NCBI RefSeq assembly: GCF_000218895.1
Contig: NC_015703.1
Coordinates: 1,115,501 to 1,179,500, forward strand
Source: Runella slithyformis DSM 19594
GTDB lineage: Bacteria > Bacteroidota > Bacteroidia > Cytophagales > Spirosomataceae
Direction: 5' to 3'
DNA length: 64,000 bases
The notes beneath the pieces were generated by a model that saw only the letters and a list, made by a program, of their open reading frames with translations, ran no database searches and was not told where the DNA came from. Positions 23,922 to 32,808 of this stretch are shown here, one piece after another. A program made the position numbers and the translations under genes. Position 1 is the stretch's first letter. The number at the start of each line of letters is the position of its first letter.

Positions 23922-24326
23922 TTGAATCACCCAAAAACTTTTGCTCGACCACTTAATCTTGCTTATCAAGTTGCTGATATTCAAACCGATTTAGAAAAGT
24001 TAGTTTATACAATGAAGACGTTACACAGAACCACTGAAATAAGCCAATATCCATTATTTTGGAATGAGGAGTGGCTTAGGCACGCCATTGATGAATTAGA
24101 CACCCGCAAAATGACTCCTGAAGAAAGAGCCTATTTTGCAAGGGTTACCGCCGCGAATGCAGAGGCAGTAAAAGCGGAGAAAAAAAGGATCGAGGAGGTA
24201 AAAGTTTCAGCTATAAAAAAAGCGTTACAAAGGGGCAAATTAAGCTTGGAAGAAATAGCTGAAGACAACGACGTCGCTGTTGATTTTGTTCTATCAATTC
24301 AACAGGGTTTTTCCTCAGAACAGTAG
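23922..24326 (+). pseudogene. C-terminal fragment of a PD-(D/E)XK nuclease/transposase-family protein
   Basis: The 134-codon frame starts at a TTG and encodes a helical region with LTPEERAYF-like KMTPEERAYFARVTAANAEA and a C-terminal KKALQRGKLSLEEIAEDNDV followed by DFVLSIQQ. That ending is typical of Rpn/PD-(D/E)XK family proteins common in Bacteroidota. The nuclease core with its D...E-x-K residues, expected in the first 150-200 residues, is missing, and the sequence upstream is a REP-like repeat. It is most likely a remnant, although a short expressed protein cannot be excluded. Confidence 0.55.
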
Positions 24327-24381
24327 GTTTTATTCACATTCCTACTGCTCAAACAGCCAAATCCCCCTCCAATTCCCCCTT

Positions 24382-24777
24382 TTACTTCTCCAATTTATAC
24401 CACTTTACATTGCGCAGCGCTTCCCGACGCGAGTAGGCGGCTTGGTTGGGGGCGTAATGTTTGGCGAGATAATCCAATACCGTTTTTTCGGTTTCGCCCA
24501 GATCCCACAGCTTATGATTGCGCTGCATCCAGCGGATCTTGCTCAACCATTCGTCGCGGGTAAAGCGATGCTGTAAGATCAGCTTCGGCGAGTGGCAGCC
24601 CGTGCATTGGGCTTTCACGATCGTAAAATGAGGGTCGAGTGCCAAGCCTGTTTCGGCATCCACGCTGTCGGCCAATGCCTGCGTGGAAGAGGGTTTTGTG
24701 CCGTCATTTTGTTCCCGCTGCACCGCCGCTACGAACAGACCAACGGTGCAAATGAGTAATTGTAGGTTCTTTAACAT
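24382..24777 (-). CDS. Small monohaem c-type cytochrome (SorB-like)
   Basis: The 131-residue protein has a signal peptide (MLKNLQLLICTVGLFVAAV) and one haem-binding motif CTGCH (about residue 60). LILQHRFTRDEWLSKIRWMQ carries the RxxW region, and a helical end with AKHYAP follows. It fits the small cytochrome subunit of SorAB-type sulfite dehydrogenases, which takes electrons from the molybdenum subunit in the periplasm. The gene follows the SorA-like gene on the same strand after 142 bp occupied by repeats, so coupling is likely but not tight. Confidence 0.8.
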   Translation of the reverse strand: MLKNLQLLICTVGLFVAAVQREQNDGTKPSSTQALADSVDAETGLALDPHFTIVKAQCTGCHSPKLILQHRFTRDEWLSKIRWMQRNHKLWDLGETEKTVLDYLAKHYAPNQAAYSRREALRNVKWYKLEK

Positions 24778-24785
24778 ATTTTATT

Positions 24786-24918
24786 GAAGGACGAATAATT
24801 CGAATGACGAGTGACGAATGTTCTTTAAATGACGAATTTAGAACGACGAGTGACGAATAAAACCTCTTATTCTCAACACTTTTTCATTTTACATTTCACG
24901 GTTTATCATTTTGCGGTT
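24786..24918. repeat. 'gacgaat' and 'ttttacatttc' interspersed repeats
   Basis: Several gacgaat/gacgagtgacgaa units lie between 24786 and 24860. They are followed by tttacatttcacggtttatc and ttgcggttttt. The same two repeat types recur at 26320-26530 on the other side of the sorA-like gene. Confidence 0.55.
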
Positions 24919-24919
24919 T

Positions 24920-26152
24920 TTAAACGGCTTTGACAGCGATGCGATGACAGGCGTTGTTGAGGTATCCTCCGGGGTTCCAGGCGGGAATCACCATCGGCTG
25001 CATTATGCCGTTGGCATCCATGGCGCGCGCCCACACTTCATAATAGCCCTTTTTGGGAAGCTGGATCTGCGCCGACCAATGTTGCCACGCCAAACGGTTT
25101 TTGGGGGCCTGCACGTTGGCTTTTTGCCAAGTGGCTCCGTAATCAATGGAAACCTGCACTTCTTTAATCCCAAGGTCGCCCGCCCATGCGTGGCCGCGCA
25201 GCGAAAGGGTTTTGCCCAAATCGAGCATAGCGCCTGATTTGGGCGACGTGATCAGCGATTTGACGGGCATGGATTCAATGATGCGGAAGTTTTCGGGCGT
25301 CTCGGCCAGCTTTTCTCCCGGCGGAACCGGCAGACGTGGCACGCGGTAACTGTGCCCGTCCATTTTCGCGCCGTCGTGTTCTTTGTTGCGAATCGCAATG
25401 GTATGCAGCCACTTGCCCGACACCGAAGCGGGCCAGCCGCCGATGACCAACCGCAACGGAAAGCCGTGCATCAGCGGCAGGTCCTGTCCGTTGACCGCCC
25501 AGGCCACGAGGGTTTCGTCTTCCAGGGCTTTTTTGATGGGCACGCCGCGAGAGATCACCACTTTGCTCGGGTCGCGACTGGGGTGCAGGTCTTTGCCGTA
25601 GTATCCGATGTAGACCGCATCGTCTTTCAGGCCCACGTCGTTGAGAATGTCTTTCAGGCGCACACCCGTCCATTCTGCGCAGCTGACCGCGCCCTGATCC
25701 CACTGATTGCCGGAGGTTTGGGGCACAAATCCGGAGCGCCCGTTGCCGCCGCATTCGAGCACCAACTGATAGGTGTAGGTCTTGAACTTGGTTTTCAGTT
25801 CGCTCAGGCTATAGGTTTTCGGGGCTTTGACCGACTCGCCTTTGATGGTGAGGGTCCATGCCTTCGGGTCAATTTTTTCTTCAGGTACGAGACCATTGTT
25901 ACGAATGAACATTCGCTCAATGGGCGTCACGGCATCGTCCAGCAAATGGGGCGGCGTTTCGACGTTCCAGGGCTTATCACTCAACACGATCATATCGGGA
26001 TGCTTGCCCGCCAATCCATCCTCCAAAGCCAGCGGAACGTGGTGTTTGGGCATATTTTCGGCAAAAACGATCTCCGTTCCGACGATTCCCGCCAACGTGG
26101 TCAAGGCACTTTTCTTTAAAAAACCGCGACGGTTGTGAATCCTTTCGTTCAT
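24920..26152 (-). CDS. Molybdopterin-dependent sulfite oxidoreductase (SorA-like)
   Basis: The start at 26152 (MNERIHNRRGFLKKSAL) gives 410 residues with a Tat signal (NRRGFLKK), as expected for a folded Mo-enzyme. LVLECGGNGRSGF (about 131-143) contains the Cys that ligates molybdenum in the sulfite oxidase family. VISRGVPIKKALEDETLVAWA and HGFPLRLVIGGWPASVSGKWL are family segments that precede the dimerisation domain (about 290-405). It would oxidise sulfite to sulfate in the periplasm, passing electrons to the adjacent cytochrome. Other substrates, such as those of YedY-type enzymes, are possible. Confidence 0.87.
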   Translation of the reverse strand: MNERIHNRRGFLKKSALTTLAGIVGTEIVFAENMPKHHVPLALEDGLAGKHPDMIVLSDKPWNVETPPHLLDDAVTPIERMFIRNNGLVPEEKIDPKAWTLTIKGESVKAPKTYSLSELKTKFKTYTYQLVLECGGNGRSGFVPQTSGNQWDQGAVSCAEWTGVRLKDILNDVGLKDDAVYIGYYGKDLHPSRDPSKVVISRGVPIKKALEDETLVAWAVNGQDLPLMHGFPLRLVIGGWPASVSGKWLHTIAIRNKEHDGAKMDGHSYRVPRLPVPPGEKLAETPENFRIIESMPVKSLITSPKSGAMLDLGKTLSLRGHAWAGDLGIKEVQVSIDYGATWQKANVQAPKNRLAWQHWSAQIQLPKKGYYEVWARAMDANGIMQPMVIPAWNPGGYLNNACHRIAVKAV

Positions 26153-26319
26153 TTTCTGTTCAATTTTATAATCTATGGGATTACCGGATGATTTCATTTT
26201 TCAAAGATGCTACAAAAAAATGTATAATTGAAACGTTCTTTTGCCGAGATTTTGGGATGGAAGCCTGAAAGCCGTTATTCCTCCCTATTGGGCTAATGAC
26301 AGAAGGCAAAAATTGAAGG

Positions 26320-26530
26320 ATTCTGCGTATGTTTGGGCGAAGGATTCGAATGACGAATGATTCGAATGACGAAGTACGAATGCCGGGTTTGGGAATGACG
26401 ATTACGGACTTTCTCATTTTTTACTTTTCAGTTTTAGAATTCTTAACTTTTACGGTTTACTATTTCTCGCGGGGCCATCCATGCGGTTTTACATTTTTCG
26501 GTTTTACATTTCTCGGTTTTATCCTTATTT
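26320..26530. repeat. Second cluster of 'gacgaat' and 'ttttacatttc' repeats
   Basis: gaaggattcgaatgacgaat and related words lie at 26338-26400, then repeated ggttttacatttttcgg and ggttttacatttctcgg at 26480-26520. The latter overlap the apparent start of the aminotransferase gene and code for its odd Phe/Tyr/Arg-rich beginning. They mirror the repeats at 24786-24918. Confidence 0.55.
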
Positions 26531-27653
26531 TCACTTGCAAACTCCCGCTCATTTCCACCAAATAGATCATCTTCCCGGTCGCAGCATCGACCTGGAGGGC
26601 AAAAACTACCTGTATTTCAGCGGCACGGCCTATTTGGGCCTGCCACATAACCCTGATTTCCAGAACCTCATTCAGGAGGGTTTACATCACTACGGAAGTG
26701 TGTACGGCAGCTCCCGAAACGGTAATTTACAGTTGACCGTCTACGAACAGGCCGAGCAAAAACTGGCGTTATGGGCAGGCGCAGAGGCTGCGCTCACGCT
26801 GTCGTCAGGGATGCTGGCAGGACAGGCGGCCATTCGGCAGTTGATGCTCGAAGGTTACGACTTTATGTATGCGCCCGATGTTCACCCGGCCGTTTGGCAC
26901 TTACCACAGGTGGATATTCCAAAAATGGAGTTCACAGCTTGGAGTTTACAGTTTACCGTCGCCAATCGCGCGACAAACCATCACCAACCACCAATCACCA
27001 ATCACGCAGCGAAGCGTCACCCCTTAGCCCTCGTCACCAACTCCGTCGATGCACTGCGCGGAAAACTGTATGATTTTGAATGGGTGAACGAACTGCCCGA
27101 AGACCGGGAATTCGTGTTGGTGGTCGATGATTCTCACGGCATGGGCGTTACGGGCGAGGGTGGGCGCGGTGCATGGGGACGCATTCCCAAACGAAAAAAT
27201 GTTCGGGTGATCGTCACCGCTTCACTGGCCAAAGCCATGGGATTGTCGGGCGGGGTTATTTTTTCCGATGCCGCCACGCTGCACCGCATCCGGTATTCGG
27301 CGTATTTTGGCGGCTGCTCGCCCATCTCTCCCGATCACCTTTATGCCTACCTGCACGCCGATGCCCTGTACGACGACGCCTATGCGCGTTTGCAGGCCAA
27401 CATCAACCGATTTACGGCTTCTATCCGGGCGTTAAACCTGTTGAGCTTTACGGACCATTACCCCGTTTTTTACAGTAAGCACGACGAATTGTATCCTTTT
27501 TTGTTGGAACGGGGCATCTTTATTTACCGTTTTTCGTACCCCAAACCCACCGACAAAGCCAACACCCGCATCGTGTTGAGTGCGTGGCATACGCCCGAAG
27601 ACATTCAGCAACTCAGCGCGGCCTGTCATGACTTTTCCCAAAAGTTTCTTTAG
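26481..27653 (+). CDS. PLP-dependent aminotransferase class I/II (AONS/KBL-like)
   Basis: The 390-residue frame has the alpha-oxoamine synthase layout: SIDLEGKNYLYFSGTAYLGL, SVYGSSRNGNLQL, LVVDDSHGMGVTGEGGRG with the PLP-binding Asp and His, and VTASLAKAMGLSGGVIF with the Schiff-base Lys. Relatives join an amino acid to an acyl-CoA (KBL, 8-amino-7-oxononanoate synthase, serine palmitoyltransferase). The substrate is unknown. The first 15 or so codons (MRFYIFRFYISRF) are repeat-derived, so the true start may be later or non-ATG. A second repeat insertion (26930-27020) adds a low-complexity loop in frame. Confidence 0.8.
   Translation: MRFYIFRFYISRFYPYFHLQTPAHFHQIDHLPGRSIDLEGKNYLYFSGTAYLGLPHNPDFQNLIQEGLHHYGSVYGSSRNGNLQLTVYEQAEQKLALWAGAEAALTLSSGMLAGQAAIRQLMLEGYDFMYAPDVHPAVWHLPQVDIPKMEFTAWSLQFTVANRATNHHQPPITNHAAKRHPLALVTNSVDALRGKLYDFEWVNELPEDREFVLVVDDSHGMGVTGEGGRGAWGRIPKRKNVRVIVTASLAKAMGLSGGVIFSDAATLHRIRYSAYFGGCSPISPDHLYAYLHADALYDDAYARLQANINRFTASIRALNLLSFTDHYPVFYSKHDELYPFLLERGIFIYRFSYPKPTDKANTRIVLSAWHTPEDIQQLSAACHDFSQKFL
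26930..27020. repeat. Repeat tract inserted in frame in the aminotransferase gene (coding)
   Basis: ttggagtttacagtttaccg and accaccaatcaccaatcacg encode about 25 residues including TAWSLQFTV and NHHQPPITNHAAK. The words resemble the 'ttacagtt' and 'ccaatcacc' interspersed repeats. The frame is kept and no stop arises. Confidence 0.6.
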
Positions 27654-27785
27654 TGTTGTTCTTCACCCCTGTGTTTTTACGCTTCACTCCCCGGGGCCGT
27701 TGCTTCGTCGGAAAAGGGCTGTGTAAGGGCGCGGTGCCGCTGATATTTGTTTTGTTGTTCGACCTCAACCAAACAAAAGACTGCC

Positions 27786-28487
27786 ATGAAAACATTTTTC
27801 CTCATCACCCACATTGCCGTTGGATTCTTAGCCCTCGCCGTTGGACTCGTTCCGATGCTCTCCAAAAAAGGAAGCCGTTTGCACAACGTTACCGGATTGA
27901 TCTATTATTGGTCAATGGTCGTTGTAGCCGTCTCAGCGGTAGTACTGGTCTTTCTTTCGCCGGTCACCGACGGGCGTTTGTTTTTGACCGGTATAGCCGT
28001 ATTCAGCTTTTATTTGTGCTTTACGGGCCGCCGCTCGCTCAAACAACGAAACAATGAGCCGGTCAGGTGGTACGATTGGGGAATCTCAGGCCTGATGGCC
28101 GCTACGGCCGGTGCGATGGTTTCTTACGGTTTGTATCATCTTTCTTCTCTTTGGTTGGAGGGAAAATTTGAGAGCATCGGGGTTCTGTTTATAGTGTTCG
28201 GTTTTTTTGCCGGCTCCAACGCCCGCTACGATTTCAAGCGGTATCGCTCACCTGACACCGCCAAATACGGCAAGCGCGAGTGGTTCTTTATGCATATCGT
28301 ACGTATGTGCGGGTCGTATATTGCCACCTTTACGGCCTTTGCGCTGGTGAATATACGTTACGTGTTTCCCGATTCTCCGGCGGTCGTTTACATCGCTACC
28401 TGGATATTGCCCGGTGTGATTGGCGGCATGATTATCAGCAGAGTTGTACGGTTTTATTTGGTAAAATTCAAAATATCGGTACAATAA
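27786..28487 (+). CDS. DUF2306 family membrane protein
   Basis: The start at 27786 (MKTFFLITHIAVGFLAL) is chosen because the first upstream codons are unlike the family and would weaken the membrane signal. The 233-residue protein has six to seven membrane segments, the first two being FFLITHIAVGFLALAVGLVP and YYWSMVVVAVSAVVLVFL. RLHNVTGLIYYW and RYRSPDTAKYGKREWFFMHI are typical of DUF2306. His residues near the membrane surface suggest haem or metal binding, but this is not shown. It is not clearly linked to the neighbouring regulator. Confidence 0.8.
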   Translation: MKTFFLITHIAVGFLALAVGLVPMLSKKGSRLHNVTGLIYYWSMVVVAVSAVVLVFLSPVTDGRLFLTGIAVFSFYLCFTGRRSLKQRNNEPVRWYDWGISGLMAATAGAMVSYGLYHLSSLWLEGKFESIGVLFIVFGFFAGSNARYDFKRYRSPDTAKYGKREWFFMHIVRMCGSYIATFTAFALVNIRYVFPDSPAVVYIATWILPGVIGGMIISRVVRFYLVKFKISVQ

Positions 28488-28603
28488 TGTGCTCTGCGGC
28501 CATACCTTAATCAATTTTAACGCCTATCTTTGCCTATCTGACACTGATAAAAAACTTCCCGCCTTTGGCAGAGCATTCTCCCAAGACGCGGGAAGTTTTA
28601 CAA

Positions 28604-29095
28604 ATGACATCAATTAAACAGGCAATGCGCAAGGAAAAAACGGTCGACTTTCATATCAAATGGGCTTGGCACGCCATTTCCCGGATGTATAATACGTACG
28701 CATCCCGCCGGTATGGTATGACGATGGCCATCGGGTATGTATTGTTGAATATTGATATGGAAAACGGCACTCCTGCCACCCGCATCGGGCCATCGATCGG
28801 TATGGAGCCACGCAGCCTCACCCGTACGCTCAAAGCCCTCGAAGAGCGCGGCTGGATTCGACGCGAAACCGACGATGTTGACAAACGCTTTGTAAAAGTT
28901 TTTTTGACCGACGAAGGAAAAAGAAGGCGTGAACTCGCCCGCGAAGGTGTCATTTCCTTCAATACCATGCTGCGAGACCAGATCCCCCTGGATAAGTTGG
29001 TCATTTTCTTTGACGTCATCAAAGAAATCAACCGATTGGTCGAGGAAGAAAACACCAAAATCAAAGCCGAAAACTTCCTCAGCGACCATATTTGA
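28604..29095 (+). CDS. MarR-family transcriptional regulator
   Basis: The start at 28604 (MTSIKQAMRKEKTVDF) drops a 13-residue upstream extension without homology-like features. The 163-residue protein has the MarR winged helix: TRIGPSIGMEPRSLTRTLKALEERGWI (recognition helix) and RRETDDVDKRFVKVFLTDEG (wing). The long C-terminal helix would form the dimer interface. MarR proteins often repress efflux or stress genes, and the RND efflux operon begins 420 bp downstream, but that operon has its own TetR gene, so a link is only possible. Confidence 0.9.
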   Translation: MTSIKQAMRKEKTVDFHIKWAWHAISRMYNTYASRRYGMTMAIGYVLLNIDMENGTPATRIGPSIGMEPRSLTRTLKALEERGWIRRETDDVDKRFVKVFLTDEGKRRRELAREGVISFNTMLRDQIPLDKLVIFFDVIKEINRLVEEENTKIKAENFLSDHI

Positions 29096-29513
29096 CCTTC
29101 CCTTATTTTTTTATCCCCCAAATCTTCCCTTTTGTCCGCTTTTTCACCCACTTCACGCTTTTTTACCGGCGGTGAGGGGCGTGAACAATTACCTTTGCCT
29201 TCGCGTGAGGCTAGGCCTCAATGGGCACGTATTTTCAGACGGAATCATTTATTTTAACAAATTTTTTCTTAAAATAATACAACACACATTTGTTACCATT
29301 TCCATTGTTTTCTTTTTGGATTAAATAAAATTTTTCTCAAACCCTGCTGACATAGGGTTGTCAGTGGTAGGTATTTAATTTGTATCGGCTAAAAAACGCG
29401 TTAAAAACCTCTTTCTCCGCCGTAGTTCACAATTTTTTTTTCAAAAAACTTCGGAAACTTTGAACTTTCCTGTAGTTTCCGAAGTTTCTGTCTTTAAAAA
29501 GTGAAAAACGATA
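29096..29513. other. Non-coding region upstream of the TetR/efflux operon
   Basis: No gene is seen. A short hairpin, tgaggc/gcctca, lies at about 29207-29221. The rest is A/T-rich, and the operon promoter should lie here, but no clean TAnnTTTG box was identified. Confidence 0.45.
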
Positions 29514-30164
29514 GTGAGAGAAAGAATCCTTGAAAAAGCGCAGGAACTGTTTTTTAGGTTTGGCGTCAAAAGTGTGACGATGGACGATATTGCCCGTGAG
29601 TTGGGTATTTCGAAGAAAACCATCTACCAACATTTTGAAGATAAAAATTCGATGGTATGTGCCGGGGTAAAACATCATTTTGAATGCGACCACTTCGTTG
29701 CGGAGAAAATTCATAACGAAGCCCCCAATCCGATCGCCGAAGCCGTGATGGGTGCCGAAATGATGCGACAAACCATGTCGGGACTGAATCCGTCCGCCAT
29801 TTTTGACATCAAGAAATATTACCCGCAGGCATGGGATCTGTTTTCGCAGTACAAAAAGGAATTTGTCCTGGATATGATTCGCAAAAACCTGATAAAGGGC
29901 ATTGAAATGGGGTTGTACCGCTCCAACGTCAACGTCGAAGTAGTTTCCAGATTACGACTCGAACAGATCGAAATGGGGCTTGACCCGTACATTTTTCCGC
30001 TGGGCCAATTCAACCCCCTGGACACTCAGCTGGAACTGCTCGATCATTTTTTGCGCGGCATTGTCACCCCCGAGGGGCTCAACTTATATGAAGAATACAC
30101 CAAAAAGCAGCTTTCCATGTCTATATCCCTTTCAGCGCTGCTGAACACCAAAAGTACCTGTTAA
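29514..30164 (+). CDS. TetR-family transcriptional regulator of the efflux operon
   Basis: The 216-residue protein starts at a GTG. It has a standard TetR helix-turn-helix (about 5-50): ILEKAQELFFRFGVKSVTMDDIARELGISKKTIYQHFEDKN. The C-terminal ligand domain is helical, with an atypical sequence, so the inducer is unknown. It is the first gene of the cluster, 63 bp before the TolC-like gene, and most likely represses this operon, releasing it when a compound binds. Confidence 0.92.
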   Translation: MRERILEKAQELFFRFGVKSVTMDDIARELGISKKTIYQHFEDKNSMVCAGVKHHFECDHFVAEKIHNEAPNPIAEAVMGAEMMRQTMSGLNPSAIFDIKKYYPQAWDLFSQYKKEFVLDMIRKNLIKGIEMGLYRSNVNVEVVSRLRLEQIEMGLDPYIFPLGQFNPLDTQLELLDHFLRGIVTPEGLNLYEEYTKKQLSMSISLSALLNTKSTC

Positions 30165-30227
30165 CAGCCCATTTTTTAAATCGTACCGGTCGGAAACGGC
30201 CACCAAACACAAATTCAATCACACTCT

Positions 30228-31583
30228 ATGCAATCAATTCAACGCAAATGGAACTGGCTGGTGCTCTGCCTGCTCCCGCTCTTTCCAACGTACAGCCAAA
30301 CGCGTTATTCGCTTCAGGAAGCCATTCAATACGGAATAACGCACAACATCAACGTCAAAAACTCGCAGACGGACGCACAAAGTGCCGAATCACGCATCGG
30401 CGAAATTCGCTCGGTGGGTTTGCCTCAGGTAAACGCAACGGTAAGTTTGATGGATAACCTTATTATCCAACGTGCCTTTTTACCGGCTGCTTTCTTTGGG
30501 GGAGGCCCTGACGACGCGCCGAGAGCCGTTCAGTTTGGGGTAAAATACTCAGGAAATGCCGCCGCCCAATTCAACCAAATGATCTTTAATGCCCAATGGC
30601 TATTGGGACTGAAAGCGGCCCAGGCATATCGTGAATTAGCGATCAAGAACATCACCCAATCCAAGGTGCAGGTAGCGGAAAACGTTTCAAAAGCCTATTA
30701 CGGTGTATTGGTGGCCGAAGAACGGGCCAAGCTGTTGGATCTGAACATTCAGCGGCTGGATAGCCTTACCCGCGAAATGAGCGCCATGAACCAAAAAGGA
30801 TTCGTCGAAAAACTGGACGTGGACCGCCTGGAAGTATCTTTGAATAACCTTAAAACGGAGCGCTCCAAGGTGCAAAACATGGTAGACCTGAGTTATTATA
30901 TGCTCAAGTTCCAAATGGGCATGAAGCTCGACGAAGCCATTCAATTGACTGACCGCATCACCGAAGCGGATGTGGAACGAATCGCTACCGAAGTAAAAGT
31001 CGAAGAAGTGAGCGAATTTAAATATGATCAGCGCATCGACTATTCTATTTTGAAGAGCAATTTACGCCTTTCAGAAATGGACGTTGAAAACAACAAAAGA
31101 GGCTACTACCCTACCGTTTCAGCCTTTGCGGGGTATGGCTACAACACGGGCCGGAACAGTTTCAGCGAAGTATTCGGTTCGCCCTGGTTCAACAACGCCA
31201 ATATCGGTTTGAGCATCAACGTTCCTATTTTCGACGGCTTTGCCAAAAAATACAAGATCCAACAGGCCAAATTTACGGTCGATAAAGTAAAGCAAAGTCT
31301 GAGTTTGGTGGAGCAATCCATTGATCTGCAGATTCGCAGCGCCAACATCACCATCATCAACGGCCTCGAAACCCTCAAAACTCAAAAGCGCAATCTTGAT
31401 TTGGCGCAGGAAGTGGTACGGGTTTCAAAGATCAAATACCAATCCGGTACGGGTTCCAACATTGAAGTGATCAATGCAGAATCAGCCCTGAAAGAATCAC
31501 AAACCAACTATTTCGCTTCGCTCTACGATCTGCTGCTGGCAAAAGTAGACCTCGACAAAGCCAAGGGAAAATTAACTAACTAA
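30228..31583 (+). CDS. TolC-family outer membrane efflux protein
   Basis: The 451-residue protein has a signal peptide (WLVLCLLPLFPTYS, then QTRYSLQEAIQYGITHN). It shows the two-fold alpha-helical repeat of the TolC/OEP family, with long coiled helices and VSKAYYGVLVAEERAKLLDL in the first repeat and VRVSKIKYQSGTGSNIEVINAE in the second. It forms the trimeric outer-membrane channel for export by the RND pump encoded two genes downstream. The gap to the adaptor gene is small (about 70 bp), indicating one operon. Confidence 0.93.
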   Translation: MQSIQRKWNWLVLCLLPLFPTYSQTRYSLQEAIQYGITHNINVKNSQTDAQSAESRIGEIRSVGLPQVNATVSLMDNLIIQRAFLPAAFFGGGPDDAPRAVQFGVKYSGNAAAQFNQMIFNAQWLLGLKAAQAYRELAIKNITQSKVQVAENVSKAYYGVLVAEERAKLLDLNIQRLDSLTREMSAMNQKGFVEKLDVDRLEVSLNNLKTERSKVQNMVDLSYYMLKFQMGMKLDEAIQLTDRITEADVERIATEVKVEEVSEFKYDQRIDYSILKSNLRLSEMDVENNKRGYYPTVSAFAGYGYNTGRNSFSEVFGSPWFNNANIGLSINVPIFDGFAKKYKIQQAKFTVDKVKQSLSLVEQSIDLQIRSANITIINGLETLKTQKRNLDLAQEVVRVSKIKYQSGTGSNIEVINAESALKESQTNYFASLYDLLLAKVDLDKAKGKLTN

Positions 31584-31653
31584 ACACCGAGCCTCTTCGA
31601 TGAAATTCTCTCTTTTAGGAGCGGAAGAGGTCGACATTCAAACAATACATTTT

Positions 31654-32790
31654 ATGAAAACACAATACATCTTCTTATTAACAGCCACTTTATTCATCAC
31701 TGCCTGCGGAGGCGAAAAGAAACCGAATACGTTAGCGGAGAAAAAAGAAGCGTTGGCCAAATTGAAAGCCGATTCCAAAGCGCTGACCGAAAAGATCACG
31801 GCACTGGAAACCGAGCTAAAGGCCACTGACCCAAGCATGAAAGCCGCCGAAAAAGTAATTCCGGTAGTCACTACGGCCCTTGAACCCAAAAGTTTCAAAA
31901 GTTTTATCGAGATTCAGGGAACGGTAGAAACCAAAAACACCGCTACCGCTACACCACGCATGGCCGGTACGTACACCACGGTGTATGTAAAAGAAGGCCA
32001 GACCGTGAAAGCGGGCCAGTTACTGGCTAAAATCGACAACGCCATTCTGCGTGACCAGATCGCCGCCTTAAAGCAGCAAATGGAATTGGCCAATACCGTT
32101 TACGACAAACAAAAATCCCTTTGGGACCAAAAAATCGGCACGGAAATTCAGTTTTTGCAGGCAAAAAACAACAAAGAGTCGCTGGAAAAAAACCTTGCAG
32201 TACTCAACACCCAGATTGAACTGTACAATGTATACGCGCCCATCAGCGGAGCGGTCGAAAAAGTGATGGCCAAAACGGGTGAGGTGGCCGCGCCGGGTAT
32301 GCCGCTGGCAAGTATTGTCAACTTAGGCAGTCTGAAAGCCACGGCAAATGTACCGGATACGTATTTAAGCAACATCAAAATGGGAGACGCTGTAAGGGTA
32401 AACCTGCCGGACATTGGTCGTGAGATCAACGCCCGTATCACGTTTATCAGCAAATTGGTCAACCCCGCCAACCGTACATTTAAGATCGAAGCCTCGATTC
32501 CAACCACGGCTGACATCAAACCCAACATGCTTTCGGTCCTTAACATTGCCGATATTAACAAATCCAACGCGCTGGTCATCAAGCAGAATTATATTCAAAG
32601 CACCGAGTTTGGTGATGTGGTATACGTAGCCGAAACGGAAGGAAATAAGAAAGTGGCAAAGGCACGCAAGATCAAAACGGGAGTGTCTTATAACGGCGAA
32701 ATCGAAATCACGGAAGGTCTCCGCGCCGGAGATCTGATCGTAACGGAAGGTTATCAGGATTTGGTAGACGGACAGGTTATCAGTTATTAA
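31654..32790 (+). CDS. RND efflux periplasmic adaptor (HlyD/AcrA-type lipoprotein)
   Basis: The start at 31654 gives MKTQYIFLLTATLFITACGG, a lipoprotein signal with the lipobox Cys at residue 18. The 378-residue protein has an N-terminal coiled coil (LAEKKEALAKLKADSKALTE), then a lipoyl/barrel-sandwich part (VYVKEGQTVKAGQLLAKIDN), an alpha-hairpin, and membrane-proximal beta domains. It bridges the inner-membrane pump to the TolC channel. It sits 18 bp before the permease gene. The longer frame from 31600 would hide the signal. Confidence 0.93.
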   Translation: MKTQYIFLLTATLFITACGGEKKPNTLAEKKEALAKLKADSKALTEKITALETELKATDPSMKAAEKVIPVVTTALEPKSFKSFIEIQGTVETKNTATATPRMAGTYTTVYVKEGQTVKAGQLLAKIDNAILRDQIAALKQQMELANTVYDKQKSLWDQKIGTEIQFLQAKNNKESLEKNLAVLNTQIELYNVYAPISGAVEKVMAKTGEVAAPGMPLASIVNLGSLKATANVPDTYLSNIKMGDAVRVNLPDIGREINARITFISKLVNPANRTFKIEASIPTTADIKPNMLSVLNIADINKSNALVIKQNYIQSTEFGDVVYVAETEGNKKVAKARKIKTGVSYNGEIEITEGLRAGDLIVTEGYQDLVDGQVISY

Positions 32791-32808
32791 TAGCAGTCAA
32801 ACACTCTT

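Noticed and set aside
25352-26119. 255-codon plus-strand frame opposite the sorA-like gene
   Set aside because: Antisense shadow of a well-supported Mo-enzyme gene.
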